Source of the DNA: Acrocarpospora pleiomorpha
GTDB taxonomy: Bacteria > Actinomycetota > Actinomycetes > Streptosporangiales > Streptosporangiaceae
Length of the DNA stretch: 64,000 nucleotides
Reading direction: 5' to 3'
Assembly (NCBI RefSeq): GCF_009687885.1
Contig: NZ_BLAF01000050.1
Location: 31,512-95,511, forward strand
The translations under genes were made by a program, and so were the position numbers. Under the pieces are notes generated by a model, which was not told the origin of the DNA, did not search any database, and saw only the letters and a list, made by a program, of their open reading frames with translations. Of this stretch, positions 18,106 to 28,600 are shown in pieces. The first letter of the stretch is position 1. Each line of letters starts with the position of its first letter.

Positions 18106-21100
18106 CCGAACTCGCCGCACCAACGGAAACCCTCGTCGCACCGGTCTCCCTGGGCCAGCGGCGGTTGTGGTTCGTGGACGGCCTGGCGGGTGGTGGCCGG
18201 GACTATTCGGTGGTGTGGCCGTTGCGGCTGTCCGGGGTTTTGGATGTGGATCGCCTGAATTGGGCGTTGTCGGCTTTGGTGACGCGTCATGAGGTGTTGC
18301 GGTCGCGTTTCGTGGGGGTGGACGGCGAGCCAGTGATGGTGGTGGATCCGCCTGCTCCGGTCCGGGTGGAGTGGATCGACGCGGCGGTAGGACCCGATTC
18401 GCCTGCGGATGTGGTTGCGGGGTTGGTTCGGGCGGAGGGGCGGCGGGTTTTTGATCTTGCCGTGGGGCCGGTGGTGTTTTTCCGGTTGGTGCGGGTGGGG
18501 GCCCTAGAGCATGTGCTGGTGGTGTCGGCGCATCACATCGTTTTTGACGGCTGGTCCGGGACGGTTTTCCTGCGGGATCTGGCCGCTTTGTATCGGGGTG
18601 AGGCGTTAGCGGATTTGGTGGTGTCGTTTTCGGATTTTGCGGTGTGGGAGCGCGAGAACGGGGTGCCGCTGGAGAGTCTGGCGTTTTGGCGGGAGGCGTT
18701 GAGCGGGGTGGATCCGGTGTTGGATCTGCCGTTGGATCGGGCTCGTCCGGTGCGCCGGAGTGGTGCGGGGGAGCGGGTGCCCTTCGGGTTGGACGCGCAG
18801 GTGACGCGGCGGCTGGGTGAGGTGTGCCGGGGTGAGGGCGCGACCTTGTTCATGGGTTTGCTGGCCGCGATGAACGTGGTGGTCTCCCGGTACTGCGGGA
18901 GCGGCGACGTGGTGGTGGGGACCTTCTCCTCCAATCGGGTGGTGCCGGAGCTGGAGGAGCTGGTCGGGTTCTTCGTCAACACCTTGGTTCTGCGGACTGA
19001 TCTGAGTGGTGATCCGGGGTTGGGCGAGGTGATCCGGCGCTCCCGGGATACCGCCGTGAACGCTTTCGCCCATCAGGAGGTTCCTTTCGACCGGGTCGTG
19101 GAGGAGTTGGCTCCGGCTCGCACGCCGGGAGTCACGCCATTTGTTCAAGTTGCGGTGGTGGTGCAGAACACGCCTGAACCGACGGAGGAGTTCGCGCCAG
19201 GCCTGCGGGTCGAGCCGGTCCCGGTGGAGGTGAGCACGGCCGCGTTCGACTTGTCGCTGCATGCCTGGCAGAGCGAGTCGGGTGAGTTGGAGGGGTTCCT
19301 GGAGTACTCCACCGAGTTGTGGGATCGGGGGAGTGCCGAGCGGCTGGGAGATGCGTTGCGGCTGGTGCTGGAGGCGGGGCTCGCCGATCTGGACCTGTCT
19401 GTTTACGAACTGCCTCTTGTTCCGCCCTTAGCGCAGGAAGTGGAGCAGTCGAGCCCGGCGCGACTGCTGCACGAGTTGATCGTTGAGCAGGCGGCTCGGT
19501 GTCCCGGTGCGGTCGCCGCGACTTGTGCCGGAGCCGAGCTGACCTACGGCGAGCTCGAACATCGCGCGCGTCGGCTCGCAGCCCGTCTGAACGAGCTCGG
19601 CGTCTCACCGGGGACGACTGTCGGCGTCTGTCTCGAACGATCGCTTGACGTGCCGGTCGCGCTGCTGGCTGTGCTCCTGGCCGGAGCCGCGTACCTGCCG
19701 TTGGAACCCGAATACCCGCGGGAACGCCTGACGTACATGATCGAGGACTCGGGGACGACGGTGATCATCACCGACGATGCCTCCGCCGCTCGCCTCCCGG
19801 AAGGGCTCCGGCTCGTCCGGGTCGCGGATGGCGTCGCGCCGGGTTCCTTGAGTGTGGCCGGATATGGGCCGGACAGCCTCGCGTACGTTATCTACACCTC
19901 CGGCAGCACCGGACGGCCCAAAGGAGTCGGGGTTCCGCACGGCGCTGTCACGCGGCGGGTCAGCGAGCCGGGCTGGCTGCCGCTGGACGGGCACGAGGTG
20001 TTCCTGTTCGCCACTCCGCTCTCGTTCGACGTGTCGGTCCTGGAGGTGTTCGGCTGCCTGGTCAACGGGCACACCCTGGCGATCCTGCCGCCGGGAAAGG
20101 CGCTGCCCGAGCGGGTCGCCGCGTTCCTGGCGACCGAACCCGTCACCGTGACCTGGCTGACCGCGGCGCTCTTCCACGCCGTCGTCGACTGCGCCGAGCG
20201 CCCGTTCCCGACCGTACGCTGGCTGATCGCGGGCGGGGATCAGCTGTCCGCCGACCACGTCGGGCGGGCCGCCGCGCTGGTTCCGAACGGCCAGGTCATG
20301 AATGGGTACGGCCCGACCGAGTGCACGATCTTCAGCACCTGCTACCCGGTGCCGCGCGACCACACGGGGCATGTGCCCATCGGCGACGCGCTGCCGTACA
20401 CCAGCGTGAGCATCGTGGACCGGCGTCTCCACCGCGTGCCGGACGGTGTCACCGGGGAACTGCTCGTCGGGGGCGACGGGCTGGCCCGAGGGTATCTCGG
20501 GCGGCCGGGGCTGACGGCCGAGCGGTTCGTGCCCGATCCGCGCCCGGGGGCGGAGGGGCGGCGGCTCTACCGGACCGGGGACCTGGTGCGACGCCGCGGC
20601 GACGGGCTCGTCGAGTTCCTCGGCCGGGCCGACCAGCAGGTCAAGATCCGGGGATTCCGGGTCGAACTGGCCGAGATCGAGGCGGTGCTCCGCAATCATC
20701 GGTCGGTACGGGACACCGTCGTCACCGCGCCCGAGCACGAGGGCGACCGCAGGGTGATCGCCTACGTGGTCGCGGAAGGGGCGTGGCCGGGGCCGAGCGA
20801 GATGTTCCGGCACGCGCGGCTGGCGCTGCCCGAATACATGGTGCCGTCGCAGTTCATCCTGCTCGACGCGCTGCCGGTTAGTCCCAGCGGGAAGGTCGAC
20901 CGGGCCGCCCTGCCGGAACCCGAGGCTGGGCGTCCGGACCTCGACCGGGCGTACGAGCCGCCGCGCGACCCCATCGAGCAAGCCGTCGCCGGCATCTGGA
21001 CCACGCTGCTCGGCCTGGACCGGGCGGGAGTGCACGACCACTTCTTCGACCTCGGCGGCCACAGCCTGCTCGCCAGCCGCCTGCTGGCCCGAATCCGGCG

Positions 21101-24100
21101 CGCCTTCGGCCGCGACGTCCCCCTCGCGGACTTCCTGGCCACCCCCACGATCGCCAACCTGTCCGAACTCCTCCGGGACCGCCTGACCTCACCCTCCACC
21201 TCCACCCGCCCCGCCATCACCCCCGGCCCTCATGAGGGCCCCCTGCCCCCCTCCCTCGGTCAGCGGCGGCTGTGGTTCGTGGACGGCCTGGCGGGTGGGG
21301 GTCGTGACTATTCGGTGGTGTGGCCGTTGCGGCTGTCCGGGGTTTTGGATGTGGATCGCCTGAATTGGGCGTTGTCGGCTTTGGTGGCGCGTCATGAGGT
21401 GTTGCGGTCGCGTTTCGTGGGGGTGGACGGCGAGCCGGTGATGGTGGTGGATCCGCCTGTTCCGGTCCGGGTGGAGTGGATCGACGCGTCGCCTGGTTCG
21501 CCGGAGGACGTGCCTGCGGGGTTGGTTCGCGGGCAGTGGGTCGACTCGCCGGTGGACGCGGGGTGGGTAGACGCGGCGGTGGAGCCCGGTTCGCGGGAGG
21601 GCGTGGTCGGGGGGTCGGTTTGGGCGGAGTCGTTGGACGCGTCGGTGGGGACCGGCTTGTCGGACGCGGAGCGGGACGGTCCGTCGGTGGGATCCGGTTC
21701 GCCGGTGGGTGCGGAGCGGACATGTGCGTCGACCGAATCCGGTTCGCTGGGAGAGGCGGGGTGGGTCGGAGCGTTGGGATCTGGTTCGCCGGAGGATGTG
21801 GTTGCGGGGTTGGTTCGGGCGGAGGGGCGGCGGGTTTTCGATCTGGCCGTTGGGCCGGTGGTGTTTTTCCGGTTGGTGCGGGTGGGGGCACTAGAGCATG
21901 TGCTGGTGGTGTCGGCGCATCACATCGTCTTTGACGGCTGGTCCGGGACGGTGTTTCTGCGGGATCTGGCCGCTCTGTACCGGGGCGAGGCGTTAGCGGA
22001 TTTGGCGGTGTCGTTTTCGGATTTCGCGGTGTGGGAGCGCGAGAACGGGGTGCCGCTGGAGAGTCTGGCGTTTTGGCGGGAGGCGTTGAGCGGGGCGGAT
22101 CCGGTGCTGGACCTGCCGCTGGATCGGGCTCGTCCGGCCCGCCGAAGCGGGGCGGGGGAGCGGGTGCCCTTCGGGTTGGACGCGCAGGTGACCCGGCGAC
22201 TGGGCGAAGCATGCCGGAGCGAAGGCGCGACCTTGTTCATGGGGTTGCTGGCCGCGATGAACGTGGTGGTCTCCCGGTACTGCGGGAGCGGCGATGTGGT
22301 GGTGGGGACCTTCTCCTCCAATCGGGTGGTGCCGGAGCTGGAGGAGCTGGTCGGGTTCTTCGTCAACACCTTGGTTCTGCGGACCGACCTGAGCGGTGAT
22401 CCGGGGTTGGGCGAGGTGATCCGGCGTTCCCGAGACGCTGCGGTCGGGGCTTTCGCTCATCAAGAGGTTCCTTTCGACCGGATCGTGGAGGAACTGGCCC
22501 CCGCTCGCACGCCAGGGGTCACGCCGTTTGTTCAGGTCGCGGTGGTGGTGCAGAACACGCCCGAACCGACGGAGGAGTTCGCGCCAGGCCTGCGGGTCGA
22601 GCCGGTTCCAGTAGAGGTGAGCACAGCCGCGTTTGACCTGTCATTGCACGCCTGGCAGGGCGAGTCGGGTGAGTTGGAGGGGTTCCTGGAGTACTCCACC
22701 GAGCTGTGGGACCGCGGCAGCATCGAGCGGCTGGGCACGGCGTTGAAACTGGTGGTGGAGGTCGGCGTCGCTGACCTGGACCTGCCTGTCCACGAAATGT
22801 CCCTGATCTCCCGCGAACAGCCGTATGCCCTGGATGGTGGGCCTGCCGCGAGCGACGAACGAATCGCATGCCTTTTCGCGAGACGGGTCGAACAGCATCC
22901 CCAGGCCGTCGCTTTCAGAACCGCCACAGCCGAGCTGACATACGCGGAACTCGACCGCCGCGCGCGGGCCCTAGCGGTCAGACTCCACCGGCTCCCACCG
23001 GAGAGCGTCGTCGGCGTCCGCCTCAGCCTCGGGCTCGACCTGCCCGTAGCGGCCCTCGCCATCCTGTACGCCGGAGCCGTCTACTTACCACTCGACCCGA
23101 GCAACCCCGACGACCGTCTGAACTACATGATCGACGACTCCGACGCCCAGGTGATCATCACCGACGGCACCTGGACGCCTTCCACGCGGCGGCACATCAT
23201 CCAGATCGACGACCTTGACCACCTGCACGACTTGCCTGACCTGCACAACCTGCCTGACCTGGACGAGCAGGGCGAGCAGGGCGAATTGAACGGCCCGCGC
23301 GAGCTGGACAAGCAAGACGAGCTGGACGGCCTGGGCGAGCTGCACGAGCTGGAGAAGCAAGACGAACTGGACTGCCCGCCCGAGCTGCATGACCTGCACG
23401 AGCTGGACGGCCTGAGTGACCTTGGCGACGCGACCATGGTCGTCACCGGTGCCGATCCGGAGGCGCTGTCGGCCATCGTCTACACCTCTGGGTCCACTGG
23501 CCGCCCTAAGGGAGTGGCGATCACCGGGCGATCCCTGCTCAACCGTCTCGCCTGGATGCATCGTGACCTGCCCTTCGCTCCAGGCGAGGTGGCCTGCCAG
23601 AAGACTCCCATCGCCTTCGTCGACAGCCTGTGGGAGTTGCTCGGCCCGGCGCTGGCGGGTGTGCCCACCGTCGTCCTCACGCCCGAGGTGTCCCGCGACC
23701 CGCACGCACTCGTCGCCGAGCTCGCCGCCAACCGGGTCAGCCGCATCCTGCTCGTGCCGTCGCTGCTGCGGGTGCTGGTTCGTACCGTCCCCGACCTGGC
23801 CGCGCGTTTGCCGTACCTGACGAGCTGGATCAGCAGCGGCGAGCCGCTCTCGCACGAACTGGATCGTCTGTTCCGCGAGGTCATGCCGGGCCGCGCCCTG
23901 GTCAACCTGTACGGCGCGTCCGAAGCCTGGGACGCCCTCTGTCCGGATGGCACCACGGGCGAGCCGGGGACGGCGAGCAGCGTCCCGGTCGGGCGGCCGA
24001 TCGCGGGCGTCCGGGCCTGCGTGCTCGACCGGCGGGGAAACCCCATGCCGATGGGCGTTCCCGGCGAGCTGTACGTCGGCGGCGCCTGCCTGGCCCGGGG

Positions 24101-24908
24101 CTACCTGGGACGGCCCGCACTGACCGCCGAACGTTTCCTCCCGGACCCGGCGGGATCGGGACAGCGCCTCTACCGCACCGGCGACCTGGCCAGGGTTCGT
24201 ACCGACGGGCAGGTAGAGCTGCTCGGCCGGGCCGACCACCAAGTCAAGATCCGCGGAGTGCGGGTCGAACCAGGCGAGGTGGAAACCGTCCTCGAAGAAC
24301 TCCCCGAGGTGGCCCAAGCCGCCGTCGTGGCCGTGCCGGAGGCCGCCAGACACGAAGTCGCCGGACACAAAGACGCTGGGCACGAAAGCAGCGGGCACGT
24401 AAACGCCGGCGACGGAAACGTCGGGCACGAAGACATCGGGCACAGGCTCGTCGCGTATGTTGTGCCGGCTGGGAGCTGCACCCCGGACGGGCTGCGGCGG
24501 GCCCTGGCCGCTCGGCTGCCCGCGCATCTGATCCCTGCCCAGGTCGTGCTCCGCGACGAGTTGCCCCGCACCGCCACCGGCAAGATCGACCGCCGCTCCC
24601 TGGCCGAGGACCCCCTTCCCGCCCAGGAACCCGTCCAAGCCGTCCCCGCCACCCCGCTGGAACGGCGGATCGCCGCCGTCTGGGCCGAGGTGCTCGGCCG
24701 TGACGTCGGTGGGCACGACGACTTCTTCGATGTCGGCGGGCACAGCCTGCTCGCGCCCGTACTGGTCGGGCGGCTGTCCGCGGAGCTGGCCGTCGAGCTG
24801 CCGCTGAGCTGGGCCTTCGACCATCCGACCGTGCACGCCATGAGCCGGTCGCCGGAAGTCGCGGCCCACCGGACGCCGCAGGACCGGACGCTGGAGGAGA
24901 AGCCGTGA
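18102..24908 (+). CDS. NRPS C: C-A-PCP-C-A-PCP
   Basis: Two elongation modules, 2268 residues. C1 has HHIVFDG at 144-150 and C2 the same motif at 1273-1279; the two C domains are almost identical apart from an extra repeat block in C2. A1 (about 457-943) reads D-V-L-W-I-G-G-I-F-K, near the Val-type pattern DALW-GG-F. Carrier Ser988. A2 (about 1580-2166) lacks the normal Asp235: AFVDSLWEL gives V-D-W-L-I-S-L-D-A-K, close to the beta-alanine code VDWVISLADK, so a beta-amino acid is likely. Carrier Ser2215. Arrays lie in C2, before A3 of A2 and between A2 and its carrier. The C-terminus (HRTPQDRTLEEKP) does not resemble the docking tails of D, E and F. ATG overlaps the NRPS B stop; the stop overlaps the thioesterase start. 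Confidence 0.93.
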   Translation: MTELAAPTETLVAPVSLGQRRLWFVDGLAGGGRDYSVVWPLRLSGVLDVDRLNWALSALVTRHEVLRSRFVGVDGEPVMVVDPPAPVRVEWIDAAVGPDSPADVVAGLVRAEGRRVFDLAVGPVVFFRLVRVGALEHVLVVSAHHIVFDGWSGTVFLRDLAALYRGEALADLVVSFSDFAVWERENGVPLESLAFWREALSGVDPVLDLPLDRARPVRRSGAGERVPFGLDAQVTRRLGEVCRGEGATLFMGLLAAMNVVVSRYCGSGDVVVGTFSSNRVVPELEELVGFFVNTLVLRTDLSGDPGLGEVIRRSRDTAVNAFAHQEVPFDRVVEELAPARTPGVTPFVQVAVVVQNTPEPTEEFAPGLRVEPVPVEVSTAAFDLSLHAWQSESGELEGFLEYSTELWDRGSAERLGDALRLVLEAGLADLDLSVYELPLVPPLAQEVEQSSPARLLHELIVEQAARCPGAVAATCAGAELTYGELEHRARRLAARLNELGVSPGTTVGVCLERSLDVPVALLAVLLAGAAYLPLEPEYPRERLTYMIEDSGTTVIITDDASAARLPEGLRLVRVADGVAPGSLSVAGYGPDSLAYVIYTSGSTGRPKGVGVPHGAVTRRVSEPGWLPLDGHEVFLFATPLSFDVSVLEVFGCLVNGHTLAILPPGKALPERVAAFLATEPVTVTWLTAALFHAVVDCAERPFPTVRWLIAGGDQLSADHVGRAAALVPNGQVMNGYGPTECTIFSTCYPVPRDHTGHVPIGDALPYTSVSIVDRRLHRVPDGVTGELLVGGDGLARGYLGRPGLTAERFVPDPRPGAEGRRLYRTGDLVRRRGDGLVEFLGRADQQVKIRGFRVELAEIEAVLRNHRSVRDTVVTAPEHEGDRRVIAYVVAEGAWPGPSEMFRHARLALPEYMVPSQFILLDALPVSPSGKVDRAALPEPEAGRPDLDRAYEPPRDPIEQAVAGIWTTLLGLDRAGVHDHFFDLGGHSLLASRLLARIRRAFGRDVPLADFLATPTIANLSELLRDRLTSPSTSTRPAITPGPHEGPLPPSLGQRRLWFVDGLAGGGRDYSVVWPLRLSGVLDVDRLNWALSALVARHEVLRSRFVGVDGEPVMVVDPPVPVRVEWIDASPGSPEDVPAGLVRGQWVDSPVDAGWVDAAVEPGSREGVVGGSVWAESLDASVGTGLSDAERDGPSVGSGSPVGAERTCASTESGSLGEAGWVGALGSGSPEDVVAGLVRAEGRRVFDLAVGPVVFFRLVRVGALEHVLVVSAHHIVFDGWSGTVFLRDLAALYRGEALADLAVSFSDFAVWERENGVPLESLAFWREALSGADPVLDLPLDRARPARRSGAGERVPFGLDAQVTRRLGEACRSEGATLFMGLLAAMNVVVSRYCGSGDVVVGTFSSNRVVPELEELVGFFVNTLVLRTDLSGDPGLGEVIRRSRDAAVGAFAHQEVPFDRIVEELAPARTPGVTPFVQVAVVVQNTPEPTEEFAPGLRVEPVPVEVSTAAFDLSLHAWQGESGELEGFLEYSTELWDRGSIERLGTALKLVVEVGVADLDLPVHEMSLISREQPYALDGGPAASDERIACLFARRVEQHPQAVAFRTATAELTYAELDRRARALAVRLHRLPPESVVGVRLSLGLDLPVAALAILYAGAVYLPLDPSNPDDRLNYMIDDSDAQVIITDGTWTPSTRRHIIQIDDLDHLHDLPDLHNLPDLDEQGEQGELNGPRELDKQDELDGLGELHELEKQDELDCPPELHDLHELDGLSDLGDATMVVTGADPEALSAIVYTSGSTGRPKGVAITGRSLLNRLAWMHRDLPFAPGEVACQKTPIAFVDSLWELLGPALAGVPTVVLTPEVSRDPHALVAELAANRVSRILLVPSLLRVLVRTVPDLAARLPYLTSWISSGEPLSHELDRLFREVMPGRALVNLYGASEAWDALCPDGTTGEPGTASSVPVGRPIAGVRACVLDRRGNPMPMGVPGELYVGGACLARGYLGRPALTAERFLPDPAGSGQRLYRTGDLARVRTDGQVELLGRADHQVKIRGVRVEPGEVETVLEELPEVAQAAVVAVPEAARHEVAGHKDAGHESSGHVNAGDGNVGHEDIGHRLVAYVVPAGSCTPDGLRRALAARLPAHLIPAQVVLRDELPRTATGKIDRRSLAEDPLPAQEPVQAVPATPLERRIAAVWAEVLGRDVGGHDDFFDVGGHSLLAPVLVGRLSAELAVELPLSWAFDHPTVHAMSRSPEVAAHRTPQDRTLEEKP
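18156..19290 (+). repeat. duplicated condensation domain, copy 1
   Basis: This C domain and the one at 21264-22700 share long runs of identical bases, including the stretch around ATTCGGTGGTGTGGCC and the HHIVFDG region. Silent sites are conserved as well, which points to recent duplication or gene conversion rather than selection on protein alone. Confidence 0.85.
21264..22700 (+). repeat. duplicated condensation domain, copy 2
   Basis: Second copy of the condensation domain at 18156-19290. It differs mainly by an in-frame insertion of about 0.3 kb (21480-21795) and scattered substitutions. The flanking adenylation domains are not similarly alike. Confidence 0.85.
21476..21800 (+). repeat. 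degenerate array within C2 of NRPS C
   Basis: The single segment WIDAAVGPDSPADVV of copy 1 is replaced here by about four diverged versions (for example WVDAAVEPGSREGVV and VGALGSGSPEDVV). Roughly 95 residues are added between the first C-domain strand region and the FDL motif before HHxxxDG. Rich in Gly, Ser, Val and Trp. Confidence 0.75.
23212..23430 (+). repeat. Leu/Asp/Glu-rich array before A3 in A2 of NRPS C
   Basis: Short 9 to 18-nt units built from GACCTGCAC/GAGCTGGAC type codons encode many copies of DL, EL, DE and KQDEL. The block lies just upstream of the A3 core (IVYTSGSTGRPKG) and has no counterpart in A1 of the same protein. Confidence 0.8.
24351..24455 (+). repeat. 15-nt array between A2 and carrier of NRPS C
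   Basis: Seven units of 15 nt (CAC or GAC at 24351, 24366, 24381, 24396, 24411, 24426, 24441), encoding variants of GHEDA. They precede RLVAYVVP, in the C-terminal subdomain of the adenylation domain. Confidence 0.88.
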
Positions 24909-25666
24909 CCGACCCGAGGAACCCCTGGCTGGCCCGATTCCGCCCGGCCGGAGACGGCGCGATCCGGCTGATCTGCTTCCCGCACGCGGGGGGCGGCGGC
25001 GCGACCTTCCGCGACTGGGCCGACGACCTGCCCCCGGAGATCGACCTGTGCGGGGTACGATTCCCGGCGCGCGAGAGCCGCCTCCGCGAAAAGCCGTACC
25101 TGCGGATGGACGAGCTCGTTCCCGCCCTCGCCGAAGGTCTGGCCGACGACCTCGCCCGGCCGTACGCGCTGCTCGGCTACTGCTCGGGGGCTCTCGTCGC
25201 CTGGGAGCTGGCCGCGTTCCTGGCCAGGTCGGGACGGCGCCCGCCCGAACTGCTCGCCGTCTTCGCCTTCCCCGCCCCGGCCCTGGTCGAGCCGACGCTG
25301 GTGCACCGGCTGCCGACCGAGCAGCTGACCGCGCACCTGCGCGGCCTGGGGGTCATCCCGGACGCGATCCTCGCCGACCCGGGTCTTTTCTCCATGTTCG
25401 AGACCGGCGTACGCGCCGACTACGAGGTGTTCGAGACCTGGACGCGCCGCGCCGAACCGCCCCTGACGGTTCCCGTGACCGTCTTCGGCGGCGCCGCCGA
25501 CCCGAGCGTCACCGTGCCAGAGCTGGCCGCCTGGCGGGCCGAGACGAGCGGCGAGTTCACCCTGCGGGTGCTGGCCGGCGACCACTCCTTCTTCACCGCG
25601 TCCCGCCGCCGCCTCACCGGCTCCATCGCCGCCGACCTGCTCGCCGTACGGGCGGTGAACCGCTGA
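24905..25666 (+). CDS. type II thioesterase with cysteine nucleophile
   Basis: A 253-residue stand-alone thioesterase of the type II family, which removes wrong or stalled acyl groups from carrier domains. The N-terminal CFPHAGGGGATFRDW and the C-terminal GDHSFF with the catalytic His are typical. The nucleophile elbow reads GYCSGA, so Cys93 stands where the family usually has Ser in GHSMG. The acid is probably the Asp in GGAADPSV. Length is normal. The ATG overlaps the stop of NRPS C (ATGA), and its own stop overlaps the ATG of NRPS D by one base, so it divides the NRPS genes into two groups. No signal peptide. Cys in place of Ser occurs in some thioesterases and may change the balance between hydrolysis and acyl transfer. 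Confidence 0.9.
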   Translation: MTDPRNPWLARFRPAGDGAIRLICFPHAGGGGATFRDWADDLPPEIDLCGVRFPARESRLREKPYLRMDELVPALAEGLADDLARPYALLGYCSGALVAWELAAFLARSGRRPPELLAVFAFPAPALVEPTLVHRLPTEQLTAHLRGLGVIPDAILADPGLFSMFETGVRADYEVFETWTRRAEPPLTVPVTVFGGAADPSVTVPELAAWRAETSGEFTLRVLAGDHSFFTASRRRLTGSIAADLLAVRAVNR

Positions 25667-28600
25667 TGATCGAAGCGCCGATGTCGGAGGTCAAGCGCCG
25701 CCTGCTGGCCCGCCTGGCGGCCGGTTCCGCGGGCCCGCCGCGCGGCCGCGTCCCCCGCCGCGAAGACGACGGCCCGGTACGGCTCTCGCCCGCCCAGGAA
25801 CGCGTCTGGCTGATGGACCGGCTGGCCGGCGACGTGCCGCTGTTCAACCTGGTCATCGCCGGGCGGCTGCGGATGGACGTGGACCTGGCCGAGATCCGGC
25901 GGCGGCTGGCCGCGATCGTGGCCCGGCACGACGCGATGCGGATGACCGTGGCGGAGCGCGACGGCGAGCCCGTCATGCGGATCGCGGCCTCAGTCCCGGT
26001 GGAGATCCCGCTGGTGGATCTTTCTCGCGCCGAGCCCGCCGCTGCGGAACGGCTGGCCTACCAGCGCGCGTACGAGACCGGTGCCCGCCCCTACCGGCTC
26101 GACCAAGGGCCGCTGTGGCGGGTGGAGCTGATCCGGCTCGGCGAGGGCGACCACGTGCTGGTCATCGCCGCCCACCACATCGCCGTGGACGGCACCTCGC
26201 TGACCCTGATCCTGCGCGAGCTCGCGGCCCTCGAACCCGCCCCCGAACTGCCGGTCGGGTACGCCGACTACGCCCAGTGGCAGCGCGAGCAGCTGGCGGG
26301 CGGCGGTCTGGACGCCGATCTCGGCTATTGGCGCCAGCGGCTCGCCGGGCTGGAACCGCTCGAACTCCCCGCTGACCGGCGCCGCCCGGCCAGGCCGACC
26401 TATGAGGGGCATTCGCTCCAGGTCCTGCTCGATCCGGAGCGAGTGCGGGCGCTCGGCGAGATCGGGCGGGCGGCGGGGGCGACGCCGTACATGACCGTGC
26501 TTGGCCTGTACTGCGTGCTGTTGCACCGTTATACGGGGGTCGCCGATATCGCGGTCGGCAGCTTCGTCTCCGGGCGGACCGAGCCCGAGCTGCACAACCT
26601 GGTCGGCATGTTCGCCAACATGGTGGTGGTCCGCGTCGACCTTGGCGGGCGTCCGGCTTTCCGTACCGTGCTTGAGCGGGTCAGGGACGCGCTGATCGGC
26701 GCGATGCGGCATCAGAACGTGCCCTTTGAACGGCTTGTACGCGAGCTGCGCAGCGACCACGACCCGTCCGCGCCGCCGCTGGTACGCCTCGCCTACAACA
26801 TGCCCGCCGAGGCCGGAGCGCTGCCGCCGATCGGCGAGGCGGTCCCGCTGGACGTCACCCGCCGGGGCTCCCAGCTGGACCTGACGCTCCACATGATCGA
26901 GGAGAACGGCGGCATCCGGCTCACCTTCGAGTACGCGGCCGACCTGTTCGACGAGGCCACCATCACGCGGATGAGCGACCACTTGCTGCGCCTGCTCGAC
27001 GGCGTCCTCGCCGAACCTGACCGGCCGGTCACGGAACTCGCGATGACGGCGCCAGGTGAGGAGCGGCTGCTGCAGTCCTGGGAGGAAGGGCCAGTCACGG
27101 GTGCGGAGCCCGCGCCGGGTTCGGAGCGGCTGCCCCGGTCCTGGGAGGAAGGACCGGTCAGGGGCGCGGGGCTCGCGATGGCCGCGCCGGGTGAAGAACG
27201 GTTGGTCCGGTCTTGTGAAGAGGGACCGGTCGTGGGTGTCTCGCCGCCGTTGCACGAACTGGTCGCCGAGCAGGTCCGGCGTACCCCAGGCGCGGTGGCC
27301 GTGGTGGGCGGCGGGCGCGAGCTGACCTACGCGGAGCTGGAAGCCGACGCCGACGACCTCGCCCATCGGTTGTGCGCGGCTGGCGTCGGCCTGGAGACGC
27401 CGGTCGCGGTGTGTCTGCGCCGGGGGCCCCGGTTGCCCGCCGCGCTGCTCGCGATCTGGAAGGCCGGCGGCGCGTACCTGCCGGTCGATCCCGGCCATCC
27501 CGCCGCCTGGCTGGACGCGGTGCTCGCCGGGGTGGACGTGGTGGTCACCTCCCGCGACCTCGCAGACCGGATTCCAGCACGCGGGCGCCACCTCGTCCTG
27601 ATCGACGACCTCGACGACGTCTCCGAGGTCTCCGAGGTCTCCGAGGTCAGCGACATCACCGACATCACCGACATCACCGACGTCGCTACCGTCATCGACG
27701 TCAGTGGGATTGGTGTGTTCGATCCGCCCGAGGTCCACGCTGACAACGCCGCCTACGTGATGCACACCTCCGGTTCGACCGGCCGGCCCAAGGGCGTCGT
27801 CATCACCCACGCCGGTATTGCCAACCGGGTCCTGTGGACCGTGCGGGAACACGGTCTCGGTCCCGGTGACCGGGTGTTGCAGAAGACGCCGCTGACGTTC
27901 GACGCGGCCGGGTGGGAGTTCTTCGCGCCCCTGGTCAGCGGCGCGACCGTGGTCCTCGCGGAGGACGGCGCGGAGCGCGACCCCGCCGCCTTGGTGCGCG
28001 CCGTCGGCGACCACGGCGTGACCGTGCTGCAGGTGGTGCCCGCGCTGCTGCGGCTGCTGGTCGAGGAGCCCGGCTGGGAGCGATGCGGGGCGCTGCGGCT
28101 GCTGTTCTGCGCGGGCGAGGCGCTGCACGCCGACCTGTGTGCGCGGGTACAGGCGCTGACCCGGGCGCAGATGCACAACACCTACGGCCCGACCGAGTGC
28201 TCCATCGACGTCACCTGCCACCCGGTCGGCGCCGAGAAGGGCGCCGTCCCCATCGGCACACCGATCGACAATCTGCGCGTCCTGGTCCTCGCCGACGGCA
28301 CGCGCGCCCCGGTCGGAGTCCCCGGGGAGTTGTACGCCGGGGGAGTCGGCCTCGCGCGCGGCTACGCGGGACGTCCCGGCCTCACAGCCGAACGGTTCGT
28401 ACCGGATCCTTTCCGACCAGGCGAACGCCTCTACCGCACAGGCGACGTCGCCCGCTGGACCAGCGCGGGAAAGCTGGAGTTCCTCGGCAGGACCGACCAC
28501 CAAATCAAGATCAACGGTGTCCGGGTGGAGCCCGGCGAGGTAGAGGCAGCGCTGCTCGCCCACCCTGCGGTGCGCGGGGCCGTCGTGAGCGCCCACCGGC

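Noticed and set aside
25048..25665. Extended N-terminus for NRPS D
   Set aside because: It would run through the thioesterase gene out of frame; the ATG at 25666 is coupled to the thioesterase stop.
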